From contig OZ024861.1 of the NCBI GenBank assembly GCA_964017155.1, positions 34,585,324 to 34,649,323 on the forward strand: a DNA stretch of 64,000 nucleotides. Reading direction: 5' to 3'. Shown here in pieces: positions 1-14,400 of the stretch (its first letter is position 1; each line of letters opens with the position of its first letter). The position numbers and the translations under genes are program-made. The notes below the pieces were generated by a model. That model was not told the DNA's origin. It made no database searches and saw only the letters and a program-made list of their open reading frames with translations. Origin of the DNA: Oasisia sp. SBJ-2009. Lineage: Eukaryota; Annelida; Polychaeta; Sabellida; Siboglinidae.

Positions 1-514
1 CCACATTCTGGTATAGAATCCCTGGAACAGTGTCACCCACACACACACTTTTAAAACAGTTGTGACCCCCCTCAAGTAAAACTGAAACAAGGAATAAGAC
101 ATAAAAACTGATGCAGGCTTTAACTCCAAAGTAGGTGAACAAGTACATTTGTCTGGAATGAATGGCTGTCAGATTTGGGTTATTAGCCTAACTGTTCAAA
201 ACTACAGACATGCTATTATAAAGTCCTAAAACAATGGATAGTTTTGATAAAATACAAGATGTTGTAGATCTGTGGTCATCTGAAATGATCAATAATGGAG
301 AAAAATAGCCCAATTCTGATGTTTCATCCCCACTGTACATCTTGTCTGTCCCTGCCACACTCACATCATTGGAGAGCTAGAATATTAGGGCGTGCATGTT
401 TAACATGCCATTATAAATGGTTTATTATGTTTTGTAATAGAAATAACAGTGCTATTGAGAAATGTGTTTGATTTTGTGCAAATGTTTATGTGCTGTGCAT
501 TCTGTTGTTTACAG

Positions 515-736
515 CCGAAAACACTAAGTCTGAGTGCTCAGCAGCAGCAACTGCAGCAGCTGCAGATGCTGCAGAGACAGCTGGTGCAGCAGTCACAGCT
601 GCTCCAGGAGCCAACCCACTCTCAACAAACGCCTCTCATAGACGGCAACCTGCTCTCTCAGATCCAGGCTCTCACCAACCAACTGTTGAGCAAGTCAGGA
701 GATGACAGCAAGCCTGCAGAGCCAGCCTTTGACAAG
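515..736 (+). CDS. SCAF4/8-like exon a: Gln-rich segment
   Basis: Acceptor TTTACAG precedes base 515; donor AAG|GTCTGT at 737. Length 222 nt, phase 0 in and out. It encodes a Gln/Leu-rich stretch with heptad-like QLQML.RQL spacing (possible coiled coil) ending LTNQLLSK and then FDK, which joins KLLEFDYG in the next exon as in the SCAF family. Confidence 0.85.
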
Positions 737-3700
737 GTCTGTAGTCTGTACACTCAGCACGGCCAGTGTCAAGTAACAGCCTCACAATTCTATCTAAAAT
801 GAGGGTATCTGCACCTAGGTTTGACATTTTAATGGTTTGACATTCTTATGACTATAAGTCTATAACACGTATGTTGAAGGTATACTACTTGCCAAATTAT
901 GTTTAGTTACTATATTAAGCTTATAAACAGGGGTAGAACTACCCACTAGTCCGTACGCTAGTAAAGATAACGGCAGACTAATAAACCTGCCTAATATTTT
1001 ATTTAGTGATAACTAGTCCGGTTGTCTAGTAAAGGTCAAAATGTCATCCACCCCACCCTACAGTAACCAATCAAGTCTTTATAGGCACAGTAACCCTAAC
1101 CTTAATCAATCCACAGGCTAGGATGTAACTGAATCCCAAGTTATTAACCCTGCAGGTGACCAATAAAAATCCTCTGTGGCATACTGTTCCAATAAAAATC
1201 ATAACTTCGCTAATATTGGTCATAAAAATATGAATGATGCATCATTTTAACGCTAAAAGGTTGCTCTATTATAATAAAATTATAATATCTGTAGAACAAA
1301 TGAAAATCATGTGGATATTTGTATTTGAAATTGAACTAAACAAATAAAAAAATAAACACCCATTTCATCCTGCTGCCAAAAATGATCGTGTGGACGAATA
1401 TACTTCACCATTTAGACAAATGTAGATTCATATATTAGCTGCGAAATAAAACAAAAATGAAACAAATCCGTTGAGAACTATAATATTTATGATTTTTTCC
1501 GACATAAAAATACGTTGATTCAAGGCGGCCGATTGCGGCCGCGCTCGTTACCGTTGCAACCCAGGCGCCCGGCCGGAGAAATGAGGCGCTGCTAATTTGG
1601 TGAATTTTCACCCCAAAAACGCCTCCAACGTCAATCTAATTACATGAACTAATATAATAACCTTGTTTATGAATACTGTCAAGCATTTTGTCAAAATATC
1701 AACGCAGAAACTTGAGATAATCCAAAGGAAAGTCGCGAAGCGGATAAACTGTTGTTTACCGGCCGCCATTTTGTCTTCAACTTTGGTTCCGTGGGGGTCG
1801 ATGGCGCCACATTTGAAATCACGGTTCTGATTGGCTGAATGGACCAAACCCACGTGGTTTATTTTTGGCAGATTGGCCACTCACAGAGCTTTCTTTTGAT
1901 ACCGAATGTGTGGGGGTGTCGACTTTATGAATGGATGCGTAAATTCATTCATCAGGACATAGTAAAATCTCCCAAATATGGGCAGCAACTGTATCACATG
2001 CTTTTTAAACTCGACTGCGAAAAATCTGTCACTGAATCTACGCAAGGAAAAATATACACGATCTAGAAAAATCTGTCAGCTATCCAATGATACCAAATTC
2101 TCGCATGTCAGTTTAGTGTGATGGAAATGAAAATTGTTACAACAGAGGCAGGTGCATTTGGGCCGATTTTCGGCCCTGGTCACCTGCAGGGTTAAAACAT
2201 TGATAAATTGTTGCCAGCTTTATCTACTGATAAATTATGACATTTTCCTAGGCATGGCCACCAGCTATGAACCTGTCTTGCATTATTGATAAGATTAACG
2301 GTTCTTTGATGTCTATAAATTTTTGTTGTGTGATATCTTTATTCCCACAGTATAGTCCAGCAGAGCAGTTTTCATAACACTGTAATATGATACCAATATC
2401 CAGAACTATTATAGAAAATTCACAAAGATAGGCTGCCCTATGTAGATATTAGTAGTATCCAGTAGTGGGCCAGCTGGATAGAATCTTGTAAATTGTATTT
2501 GAATTTTGGGAAGTATTTCACATTTGTCACCTAACTGAACTTGTAAATGTAACTACTAAAAACACATAAACACCTTATAGCGTCACATGTGAGTTGTGAG
2601 ATGCCAAGTTGATGGAGATTACTAGAGCAAGGTGTTTGCTGCTGTAGAAACTGCTGGAGTTTGACTATGGAGAGAGTGATGATGAAGATGACAAGAAGGA
2701 CAGTCACAACGGCAGCACAGACCAACACAACAAGACTGCAGTGCCAGAGTAAGTACCCACAGTCACTCAGCTTGTTAACGTATGTCTTGGTTTACAGTTA
2801 GGTGCATTGGTCAATCTGTCAGAACACAATAGCAGTCCAGAGAACCAAGGATTCACTATTTCAGTGCTGCATTCTTCAGATGCTGTGATCACTGAATACT
2901 GCAATCCCATGGAAAAATCGACTCCACTACTTCAACTCAAGATTTTTGCTGCAATATCACGTTTTACAAATGGGAATGTATATATTCTGAAACTTGAATA
3001 TTCAATAAGTACTGTAGTGACGATATATTTTTATTTCATAATAATAATAAACCTGACAGACAATTAGCATGATGACCGAAAATATTGCCGCTGTTTGTTG
3101 TAGGTTTACCTCTGTCAGTAACTTTTGCAGAATCTATTATCGCCAGCTTTATTTATTTATTATGATCATCACTGGCATTATCTGACAAACTTCATCACTA
3201 ATATTATAAAAACAACCCGTCTAAGTATGTTGTTACTTGGTAAACTGCCATCAGTGACATAAATAATGTTGTCTGTCATTACTGCGAAGAGTTTTGCAAT
3301 AAGTTTCACAAAAATTAACTAATCTCGACCAAAATTCAGCAGGGTGATAATCCATGATTAGTGCTATTGCTGTGCTAAGGCATCATCCTAAAAGGTGATA
3401 TAGAACATGTGCCTCCACACAGCGGATATTAGTGCATAAAACGATATTTGAATAGCAAACATCCAGTTAAGGAGACCAGCGGGTCGAGAAATAAAAAAAA
3501 TACGGTTTTCAGATCATGTCATTTTCAGATGCATTGGTATCTTATACAGCTCTGTGCAAGAGCATATTTCAATATTTCAAGAATGAATACCAATAAAAAC
3601 ATCATTTATAACATGCCCCCCGTTCTTCAAGAAGCAAAATCCACCGTGGTAGCCATTTTAAAATGTCCGGGAATGACTAAAAAGAACGTTCGAGTCCAGA

Positions 3701-6700
3701 GACACGCCGCCTAGTAAATCCGCCATGTTTGTAACCGTCTTGTCCGGAAGTTTACACATAACCGGATGTGGTGTTCTGGGAGTTCTAGAATATAATTATA
3801 TGCATCTATTTCGGGAAAATGTATGCGACCTCTACTGCCATATAAGGATTTGTTACGCGATCCATGGCTCATTATAATATCGCGTAAATGTCTAATCCAA
3901 TGAACGCGCCCGGCGCACCAATGATCGCATCATCGCCCAATCAGCGCCGTTTCCGGCAGCTGCAGGATGAGAAAGCAAATGGCGTCGACCGGCAAAACGT
4001 TAACAATTCGTCACGCATTTTGGGTCAAAAAGACACTTATAAATAAGGTTGGCACAATAATAAAATGTTGTTCCTATATGAATCTGATGCCTGGTAGTCA
4101 TGTTCATTATGCAGACACTTATAAATGATTTAGTTAATGGTTATTAGTGGTTTCTAGGTGTGCTGTCAATATTATATGACATGCTGTCGTTTTTTGTCAT
4201 TTTCTCAAAATCACGTTTTTGCACATTTGTGAAATTTCAAATAATTATTCCCAAAAAACTATGAAAGATAGACATCTGAAATTTGTTCCATCTGTTCACA
4301 TGTTAGTGACACACACAATAAGACTCATTTGCCCATGGCAGCTGACTACTTGGAGTTGTCAGATATGAAACACTACAGTTGACCAACGTCCAAAAAACGT
4401 TATTTCTGAAAAATCATTTTACAAGCATAGAACACATTAGATCTTTCAAGCTCAAACCACCTTATTGTATGAAGGGACATTCTAGCTAGTGAATTTGAGC
4501 AGTTCCATGAAACCATTGACTCAGAATAATTTTTTTTAATTCACCCCTCTGTAATTTTTAAATGTCGGTTGCTATGGTAACACATATGCAAATGAGTTCA
4601 AATTTTACACACTAAGTGCTGTTCACATAACGAACGTGTATGCCAAATTTGGTTGAGATATATTGAGTATTAACATAAATATGGCACATAGCTGTTCTCG
4701 AGTAGTTGGTACCCTTAAGTTCATCTATTGGCATTTCAAAATCTGGTCAGTTTTATTCACAGCATGTTTGCTTGAAGAAATTGTTTGCATTTCAGCTACA
4801 TGAAACATAGTTTGAATTACCTGTTTTGTTCCAGAGAAAATTACTGACATTCTCGTTTTTTGGTATGAACGTTAAGGGATATTGCCACCTTACAAAAGAC
4901 AGAAAAATTTATGCTAACAGTTTGGAATAAAATTATATTTTGAGTGACTCATTTTACATTTCATTGTAGCAACATCTAAAATCTACTGAGTGACTCATGT
5001 TATGCCTCCTTGTAGCAACGTCCAGAATCTGCTGAATGACCCGAGCATCTTACAACACATCCACCAGATGTCAGAGACACTGCAGAAGACAGAACAACTC
5101 AAGTCTGAGTTGAATCAACAGCAGCAGGCACAGCAGAAGATGATGCAGCAGCAGCAACAACAACAGCAGCATGACTTCATGGCAGCGCAGCAGCAGCAAC
5201 AGCAGCAGCAACAACAACAACAACAACATGACTTCATGGCAGCCCAACAACAACAGCAACAGATGCAACAACAGATGTTTCATGGAGTGCCACCGCCACA
5301 TGTGCAGCACGACGGCAACAACTCCATCCACCCTCCACCAGATGGCTTCTACATGGGGGACCAGGTGGGTGGCACTAGTTGTAGGGGGACTGGGTGGGTG
5401 GCACTAGTTGTAGGGGGACTGGGTGGGTGGCACTAGTTGTAGGGGGACCAGGTGGATGGCACTACTTGTAGGGGGAGGTAGGTGGGTGGTACTACTTGTA
5501 GGGGGACCAGGTGGGTGGCACTACTTGTAGGGGGAAGTGGGTGGGTGGATGGGTGGGTGGCACTAGTTGTAGAGGGATGTAGGTAAGTGGGTGGCACTAG
5601 TTGTAGAGGGATGTAGGTAAGTGGGTGGCACTAGTTGTAGGGGGATGTAGGTAAGTGGGTGGCACTAGTTGTAGAGGGATGTAGGTAAGTGGGTGGCACT
5701 AGTTGTAGGGGGATGTAGGTAAGTGGGTGGCACTAGTTGTAGAGGGATGTAGGTAAGTGGGTGGCACTAGTTGTAGAGGGATGTAGGTAAGTGGGTGGCA
5801 CTAGTTGTAGAGGGATGTAGGTAAGTGGGTGGCACTAGTTGTAGGGGGATGTAGGTAAGTGGGTGGCACTAGTTGTAGAGGGATGTAGGTAAGTGGGTGG
5901 CACTAGTTGTTGGGGGAGGTAGGGTGGTGTGGCCAAGTTATGGAGGGAAGGTTGAAGCAGGCGTGGCCAACTGTCAAACTAGAGAATATTTGAAATAATA
6001 TTTGAAAATGGATGGTTTTTAGTGCAGACAATTTGGGAATAACGATAATAGAAATGTAATGTTTATCATCAAAATATGATGGAATGTGGAACCTTTGTAT
6101 GATCTTACCTGAAGAATGTCATTAAAACCATATTTCTACAAACATGGTAAAAACATGTTCAATGTAAACATGCAAATGTAAAGCTACAAAGAGGTGAGAT
6201 GAGGTAGGAGTGTTGTTGTTGTTGTTGACACGTGTGATGTGATGTCCTGGAGACAGATGGGGATGCGGGGTCCGCCGCCCTCGGTGCAGCCTCTCATGGA
6301 CCAGGACATCATCATGGTGGCTGATGATGACATGCCCGAGGACGACCGCAGGGAGCGACGCAAGAGCTCCCGGCGCCACTCACGGTCTAGGTACGTGTCT
6401 TCTGTCTCCAGACTTCTTGGATGTACACTGCTTCCCCTGTACTCTCACCTCAGTCTCCCCATGTAGCAGGTGTTGGGTGAGATCAGATATATCAGTGTTA
6501 ATTCAGTGGACTGCAGAACATGTTCTCGTGATTTGTGAACAAAATGTACCACTTTAGTTTGTTAGATCTAGGTCTTACGACACAAGTCAAGGGGACAACT
6601 GCAAACAGTTAAAGACAGCGCTATACTAGAAAATTATGCTAGCAATATACATTTGGGTTTCCCACTAAATTGCTCACATCATACATAAACATCTTGCAAT

Positions 6701-8391
6701 ATGTGTCCCATGAAAAATGTTTGTCTGGTAGTTTCCGACTTAGTGTTTAGCATAATTACGTGTGTTTTTAAAAACTAAAAAGCAAGCATTGGTTACAAAA
6801 TGATGCTGAAGTATTAGTACCGGAGTGGCTAGAGCTTCGGATTCTCAACTAAGAGAACCCAGGTTTGAATCCTGTGCTGCCATCTCAAACTTCTTTCACT
6901 GTATAGCTCCAGTTCACTCAGCTGTATGAATAATTCCAGGCTATAAACATTGGTGGATATTTGTAAGCAAATAGTCTTGACACATTAATTGTCCGCTGTC
7001 GGGAATATCTTTTTCTTTGCAAGTGACAATTTCCAAAGAAGCATCCAGTGGTAACACAAATATGGAAATATATACAGTACATCATTTTTACATCTATATG
7101 TATGTTGATGTGCTAAAAATTTAGTTTTATTAAAAGCATTTTACCCAACTCAAATAAGTATCAGTCTGTGTAAAAGATCACGTCATGAACCTGTAGATCT
7201 ACTCTTGATCTGCCAAAAATTAAATGGTGGTACTTTAACTGTTGCCAAAACTTTGCTGATGAAATAACCACCTTGAGTTCTTTGTCTAAGAGGTGTTATA
7301 TAAACCAGTCTGTATATTGTTGTCATCACGCTTGGCAGTGTTTGCATGTATTCACAACAGTGTAGTTGGCAGCACACTGATGACACATGCAATGTTACTA
7401 AAGGTTCTTTTGCTCTGTCTCACTGTAGGAGTCCAAAGAGGAGGCGCCGGTCAAGGTCAAGGTCACGAGACCGACGTCGCAGGTCAAGGTCACGGGACAG
7501 AAGGCGTAGACCAAGGTAAGTTGGCCAGTGGGATGTTATTGGTTATTGGTGACCTTATACATTGTTTATGAAGTGAAATGTTATCAAATATCCTATCTGG
7601 TCATGTTGACAGTGGATAGTGTGAGTATATCCAAAAAATAACATAAATGTGACAAGTAAAAAATCGAATTGCGGAAACAGTTTTCTAACTGTGATTTGTT
7701 GACCCCCAGGTCTACTTCCACAGACGCAGACAGGGATCGAGAGAAGAGGGAGCGTGAGAGGGAGCGGAAGAAGGAAGGTCTGCCACCACTGAAAGAGAAC
7801 AACCTCAGCAGTGAGTTGTCACATTGTTAATTTTACCAATTAACAAAAATAAGAGTTGGATTAAAGCATGTCTAATTGGAGTGTGTATGTGTGTTGTATT
7901 TTGGTGCGTTTTGAAGTTGAGTCGGACTTCAAATCAGGATGTCTCCCTAATAAATAATGACTGCTCCCGTAATGCTAAGGCCTTACTTTCAGTTTGCACC
8001 CGCACGCTGTGGTTGGGACATCTGGCGAAACAGACAATGGAGGAAGACTTGAGAAAGGAACTTGAGAGTTATGGTGAAGTAGACAGCATCCACGTAAGCA
8101 CCGGCAGTGAATGTGTGTGGTCATTCATCACTGGGTCTCTGTTTGCAGTTAGTAGCAGTAATGTATGTATGTATGTGTATATATATATATATATGTATAT
8201 ATATATGTATATATATACTGCTACATATATATATAATCTGTTTTTGCAGTTGATATCTATATATCACAAAGATTACCTACATTTTCCTTGTAACTGGTGT
8301 CAACAAGCATTTATATGAGAGCATTTATAGTTCACTTATAGTTCACTTATCATTTTCGATTTGTAAAGGTTAATTTACATTTTTATAGCAC

Positions 8392-8430
<39 letters not shown>

Positions 8431-11400
8431 CATTTATATTTCTCGATTATTTTTGTCATCCTTTCCTGCTATTGTCAGTTATAATTAGTGTTAACCTGTG
8501 ATTCTGTATTTGTTTTAATTACAAAATTAATTGATATGTGAATCCAAACTGTAAAGAACATTTTGGAATTGACCAATAACTGACACATGTCAGGGGTTTC
8601 TAGTGTCCACTGGTACAATACAGTGCAGGGCAGAACCAGGGTTTTAGAATTGTTTCTCTTATGCAATGTTCCTTACATCAGATTTCACTATGATAAGTCC
8701 CCTGCCCACCAGGTGTGTGTAGCCTGTGTGAGTGAGTGTGCCGAGTCCTCTCAGGTGCCTCATCCAGGCCTTTCCTTCCAGCTCATCCCCCCACGGGGCT
8801 GTGCCTACGTGTGTCTGTCACTCCGGAGAGACGCAGCTCGCGCCCTCGACCGTCTCCGGGGAGCCAAACTCATGGGAAACACCCTCAAGGTGAGTACTGC
8901 TGCTGCCACCTGGAGGCCGAACGGGTGACATCCGTTCATCAGCAGCATAACTCTACTTGATGTAGTAATATCTCATGTAATATCTCTTTCAAAACATTTG
9001 TTAGCATTTTGTTTATTTGTACATTTTGAAAATTTTGTTTTTGTATACTGAATCGTAACTTGCACTTGTTTACCAAGCAGCAGCATTTCAAGAACAAATT
9101 GACCCATCAATGCTGATGCAAAAATATGTTTCAGTTGTTGTGATAATCATTATTTTATAGATTGATCTCATTTAATAGAACATATACTCTTACCGAATAC
9201 TGTTATTTGTATAAAACTGGTAAAGAAGCTGGTGATCACTAGAATCCTTCAAGACAATTGCCAGTCCAGTGAGAGCAGAATGCTTGTAGACCACTTTGGC
9301 TGCCAGCTGTTGCAGTAGGAAGTTGTCCACACCTGGTTGGTTTGTCCCCTTCTGCCAAAACTCTGCTTGAGTAAAGTAGTTCCACATTAGACCAGAGACT
9401 GCCCTAAGGATCCCCTGCTTAGGCTTATTCAATTTCAGATATGTTAAATGCAAAATTTGTGTAATGTTCTGCTGTACTGAAATGTGAGCATTTCCATTTG
9501 TCTGTTCAGTTTAGATTCTGAATTATCTGTCACTGAAATGCACCCATCATTCATATTGCCATTAATAATTGTAATCAATCTTCACAAAGTATTTCATTTA
9601 CAGCAATTTACTGAAGAGTTACAATGATAGTATTTGAGTGTTGTATGTCACACTTGACCCCTCTGTCACTCCTGGTCAATGGAGTGATTGTGCCCCTTGG
9701 CAAGCTGGACACTTCAGCATTGCTTACAGAATATCCTCCTTTGTCAGTTATTTTTTGGCATTGATGTATTGAAAGAAAAAATATTCCAATCTTCCCATGA
9801 GTGAATGTTGATTGTAACGACTTAGTCATAAAGTCCTAGTTTATGAAACGGTTAGAAATGTGCCTGCACAAACTGCCCATAACATAATATTTTAAATTGA
9901 ACTTAACTTAAATATCTTGAGTGGCTGGAATATTGCAGTGTTTTAAGTTATAGCCTGTTATGAGTGGTACTTTATCTCACCTCAGGCCAGGTCCGAATCT
10001 ACATTTATGAGACAGAATATGAAATACGAGTTTGAGATGTTTTTGTTGTGCACGGTCTCGAAGTGTGGTGTGTGAAGTACAGGTAAGAAATGCTACTACA
10101 AGTGGCTGGTATTCTTCATAGTTTTTGTTAAAACTCGATTCCAACAAGAATATGTGCATATTGTGTGAAACACAGCTGCCAACTTCAAAATAAATCATTA
10201 TTTTGTCACAGTAAAGTGTTAATGTATCCTCAGTTGGATTGTCCATTTACCTGAATACTCTGCATCAAGAGAACTAGCTCTCATGCATTTATTTTGATAT
10301 CGGGCAGTTTGGTTATGTTTCATTGCTCCATATATAATGAGGTCTACAGTTGATTGTAGCATTCCTGTCAAATGGATTTATCTGTATGCTGTTTGCTGCA
10401 CTTGATTGATAACATTTATTTAGTATGTTCCATTTAATGCCAATTGTTGATAAAATATTACATTCCATGGTTTCTGTAATAGCACCTGAATCACATAAGC
10501 AAAATGTAAACTCCCAGTTAATCAATGTCCTACTTTGGTAACTGTAATATACCATATTTGACGGCAGTTATAGTTGTTTTATGAAATATAATTATTCAAG
10601 ATTTGTTTCAATAATGAAGACATCACAGAATGGTTCCTGGTGGATCCGTATTGGTTTGCCAGGTGTTTAGGTTACATCTCAAAACATCTATGTTTGCCAC
10701 TAAACAAAATTATATTAATTCTTGTGATCAGCCATGTCATTTAATGGCATTGATTACAGAGACTCGTATGTTTGGTCATGTTAATTTTTGTATTTTAATT
10801 TATGTTATCATTAAAGATGAGTCACATTCCGCTACAATTTATTTTATCTACCATGCAGTCTCATTCTAAATTTCAAGTGTGATAAGAGAGGTGACATTGG
10901 ATGAATGCCATTAGTTCCATATACTGTGAGACTTGGATGTTTTGAGATGTCTTACTTAGAAGTAGTGCAGGCAGGACAGGTAAGTCTGTTGTTTGCCTTG
11001 CGACTCATGGATGACGTGTCAACACCGGGATAATTGTCCCGCGAGTCGTCAGCTTTATATCACTGCACAGGACAATTGTCCCACCAACCAGAAGGTTTGT
11101 CTGTGTTCAACAGCTGTGTCATTAGCTACCTGTGTCGGTTGTCAACTCACATAATCCGCATATCCTCTATGTAAAATTAGAAACGGATGTCATTTTATAG
11201 GCTCCAAAAGTGATATTAGTTAGTAAAATTTGTACAGGATATCATAAATTAATATCAGAAAATGCAGCGTTATATAAAACAATGTAGGCATTTCAGTTAC
11301 AGCAGTGATCCATGGATTCCCTTAGATCCTCGGTTTAGATCTTCAAAGACAATTTGCCAGTGTCATAATATGCTTGTTGTGAATGCAGCTCTTTTGTTAT

Positions 11401-14400
11401 GTGGCTTTAGCCCTCTGACTGCTTAGTGGTTTCTTCTTGGTAGCTGTTAGGACAAGTAGAAAAGACAGCCCTTCGCTTAACTGAGTTCCCCGGAAAATAT
11501 ACAGTGTATGTTTGCATGCATTTGCACAAAACTAACTAGATGTTCAAGACATAGAATGTATTAGTATTGAGAATATTTGACATCTGGAAAATTCATCTGA
11601 AAATAGTTTTTTTATGTGATATATTTTAGGAAAATGTATGATTAGAGCAAGTAGGCATTTACAAAAGGTATGAAAGGTCACATGGTTTTGTTAGAAGTAC
11701 TTCCAGAAAGCTATTTAGAATTCCCTGCATGCATGTCCAGTGAATGATAGACAAGGCGATCTCCGATGTGTTTCTTTCAGTGAACTTTCAGCAGAGAATT
11801 ACACTTGCTGTACAATGAGAGATGGGTCCACAGTTCATCATTTTCTGTGTTCACCGATATTGTCAACATTGTTGTTACATGTTTAGCCAAAGCTGTGTAA
11901 TATCAACCACTAACAAGTCACATAAACACAACAAACTAAACAGTCACGAGTCATATTGCCATGTGAGAGGTCACTTTGCCAAGTTGAGTTGGAAACTAAA
12001 CACGACTGTGTTTAGGCACAGAAACGACCCATTGTCGTTTCTGTATGTTGCACTTGTCGAAGTCTGTCCATGACAAATGAAGCTGGGACACGCCACCCCA
12101 AGAAATGACACTGTTGTAATAGTACTTAAATATTGTGAGATTTAAATATGTTAACCTTGATCATTCTGGTTTCCAGAGTTTGATTTTGACATAATTAGGG
12201 TCTGTTTCCTTAGTTGGTGGTTCCCTAGCTTCCTGTCATGGCACAGATACTGACAAGTGTGTAATATGATGTGTTTGTCATGTTGCAGCCGAGTTGATCT
12301 GGTCATTGACCAGTTACTACTCATCGCTATCATGTCTTTCTTATGTCACAACGGGTCTCCCATAACTGTCTTGAGCAGTCTTTCCCTACTGAAAATGTGT
12401 GTGGTTAACTTTCATAAGGGTAGAGCAAAGAACCATTTACTAATTGTTTGCTGAGCAGCACATTGTTTAATCAGATAGATGCGCTGTATCTCATTTCATT
12501 TAAGAAATTACACTTCTAATTGGTCGTGCAATGTGGTTTCCAATAACCGGGCATTTATTCCCTCATGTTAATAGGCTTCATCTTATTAGGATTGTAATAC
12601 TTTAATGTCTGTAATGAAAAACAATCATAATGAACAGCTGCTTTACAATGGAAAGGATTCTAAATTGGACCTTTATAAGCAGCATTTGTAAATGTTGACC
12701 TCGGGGTTTACTGTTGAAAGTGTCTTGTGCACTGTTGTCAGTCTGTTCCTGTGATTACGACCAAGTAATGTGTACATGTGCTTCTCACCCTGAAGGCTGC
12801 CTGGGCGCCCGGCACTGGCGTGAAAGAGTCAAACTTCAAGGCTAACTGGGACGTTGACATGGGTGTGACATATGTACCATGGGAAGAAATGCAGAGTGTC
12901 AGCATAGACGCTCTCGCAGTAGGCGGGATGATTGATAACGACTCCCTGCCTGAACACATGAAGAGTAAGTCATCACATCGACAACATGCACGTGCGCGCA
13001 CACACGCGCATGTACACATGCACACATGTAAATATAATGTTTCATGGTGTGAAAGTATTTGTTAGTTCTTTAACTGTGAATATGGGGTACACATACATTT
13101 AGTAATACACTTGGATCTTTCTTGGGTGCAATGTGTGCATGAAATGAGTTGTTATTTGTGAGAAGTTGCTGGTTTATGTGATTTTACAAACAATGTTTTA
13201 TAGGTTCTTTTATATTTAATAACATGCTTCAAATTTTTTTAAATTCCCTTTGTGAAAAAAACTCAAGTTTATGCTTGAATAGTTACAAATATATCTTATT
13301 TTACCAAGACAATTCTTGGTATACGTATAGCTTAGTTTTTGCAGTTGGTCAATTGTATCCAAGAGTCATCTAAGTTAAACTATTGGTTGGTTAGTTACAA
13401 GGACAAGTCTAATGCATTGAATTTGACTGTTCGCATATTCTAAAGGCATATTCTACAACAAAATATCACCACTAAGTTTGTCAATAATTTTTTGAGTGCA
13501 GTAAAAATTAGAAACGCTATTTTAAGCATTATGAGTAGAATTTACATGTCTGGATCACTTTGTTTAGAGCATTTTAACTTGTGATGTATATTGTATGTCA
13601 AATTTATAGCTTATTTCTTATTGATGCATATTTTTTTGTGGACATTGCCTGAAGTAAAGCATATATTAGCTATAAATAATAACTGTTATTCTAGAATTCT
13701 GTATATATAAATATGACATGCAGTAAAACAATGAATACAGTTCCCAGTGGAAATGTTTATAACTAACCCAGGGTGGTAGTTCTACACAGGCAGATGAGTT
13801 TTGTCATGCAGCTGCAGCAAATTGAATCGTTTTATGTAGCAATTTAGAACGTATCTATCTGCACAGGAATCAGATAAGAAATACCCAAATATGATGTCCT
13901 ACAAATCATCCATATGTCAGCAGTAGAAAGTAGAAAGTATGTAGAAAGATATTTGTCCAAACAGTGTGTTGTACACTATGATACATTGAGCCTTTGTAAC
14001 CCATTGTCCTCGACCACCCTCCTTGACACTAGTGACACGGCTGTGTTGTGTGGTTCCAGAGACATCCAGTGAGGACGACGGAGAGCTGAAGGCGCCCTCA
14101 GACACCATGGAGACCGTGGTACAAGGAGACCCCCCAGTACACCCACAGCTCATGCAGCCCATGATTCAGCCTGGCACCTCCATGCCAGCCGGCATGCAGG
14201 CCATTGTGCCAACTCATGTGATGCCGGGTAAGGCCAACTGTCACTAGTACTGTAACTGACATTGATGACGTGGTTCGTCATGTCATCTCTGTCTGGGACA
14301 CAGAACTCTCAACATGGCAAAGTGACTCAAATGGCAGTGACTCAAACTCACATGGCAAAGTGACTCAAACTAATACAGCGAAGTGACTCAAACTTACACA

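Noticed and set aside
1608..1880. 90-codon minus-strand frame inside the TTAA-flanked element
   Set aside because: No similarity to a transposase or any family I recognise, and only modest length; could be chance.
5071..5331. Antisense Leu-rich frame over the polyglutamine exon
   Set aside because: Complement of CAG repeats (CTG read as Leu); the sense strand is the phased SCAF exon.
6811..6885. Possible tRNA gene (A- and B-box-like words)
   Set aside because: Stems do not pair properly, and the downstream core matches another SINE copy at 55.3 kb, so it is a SINE remnant.
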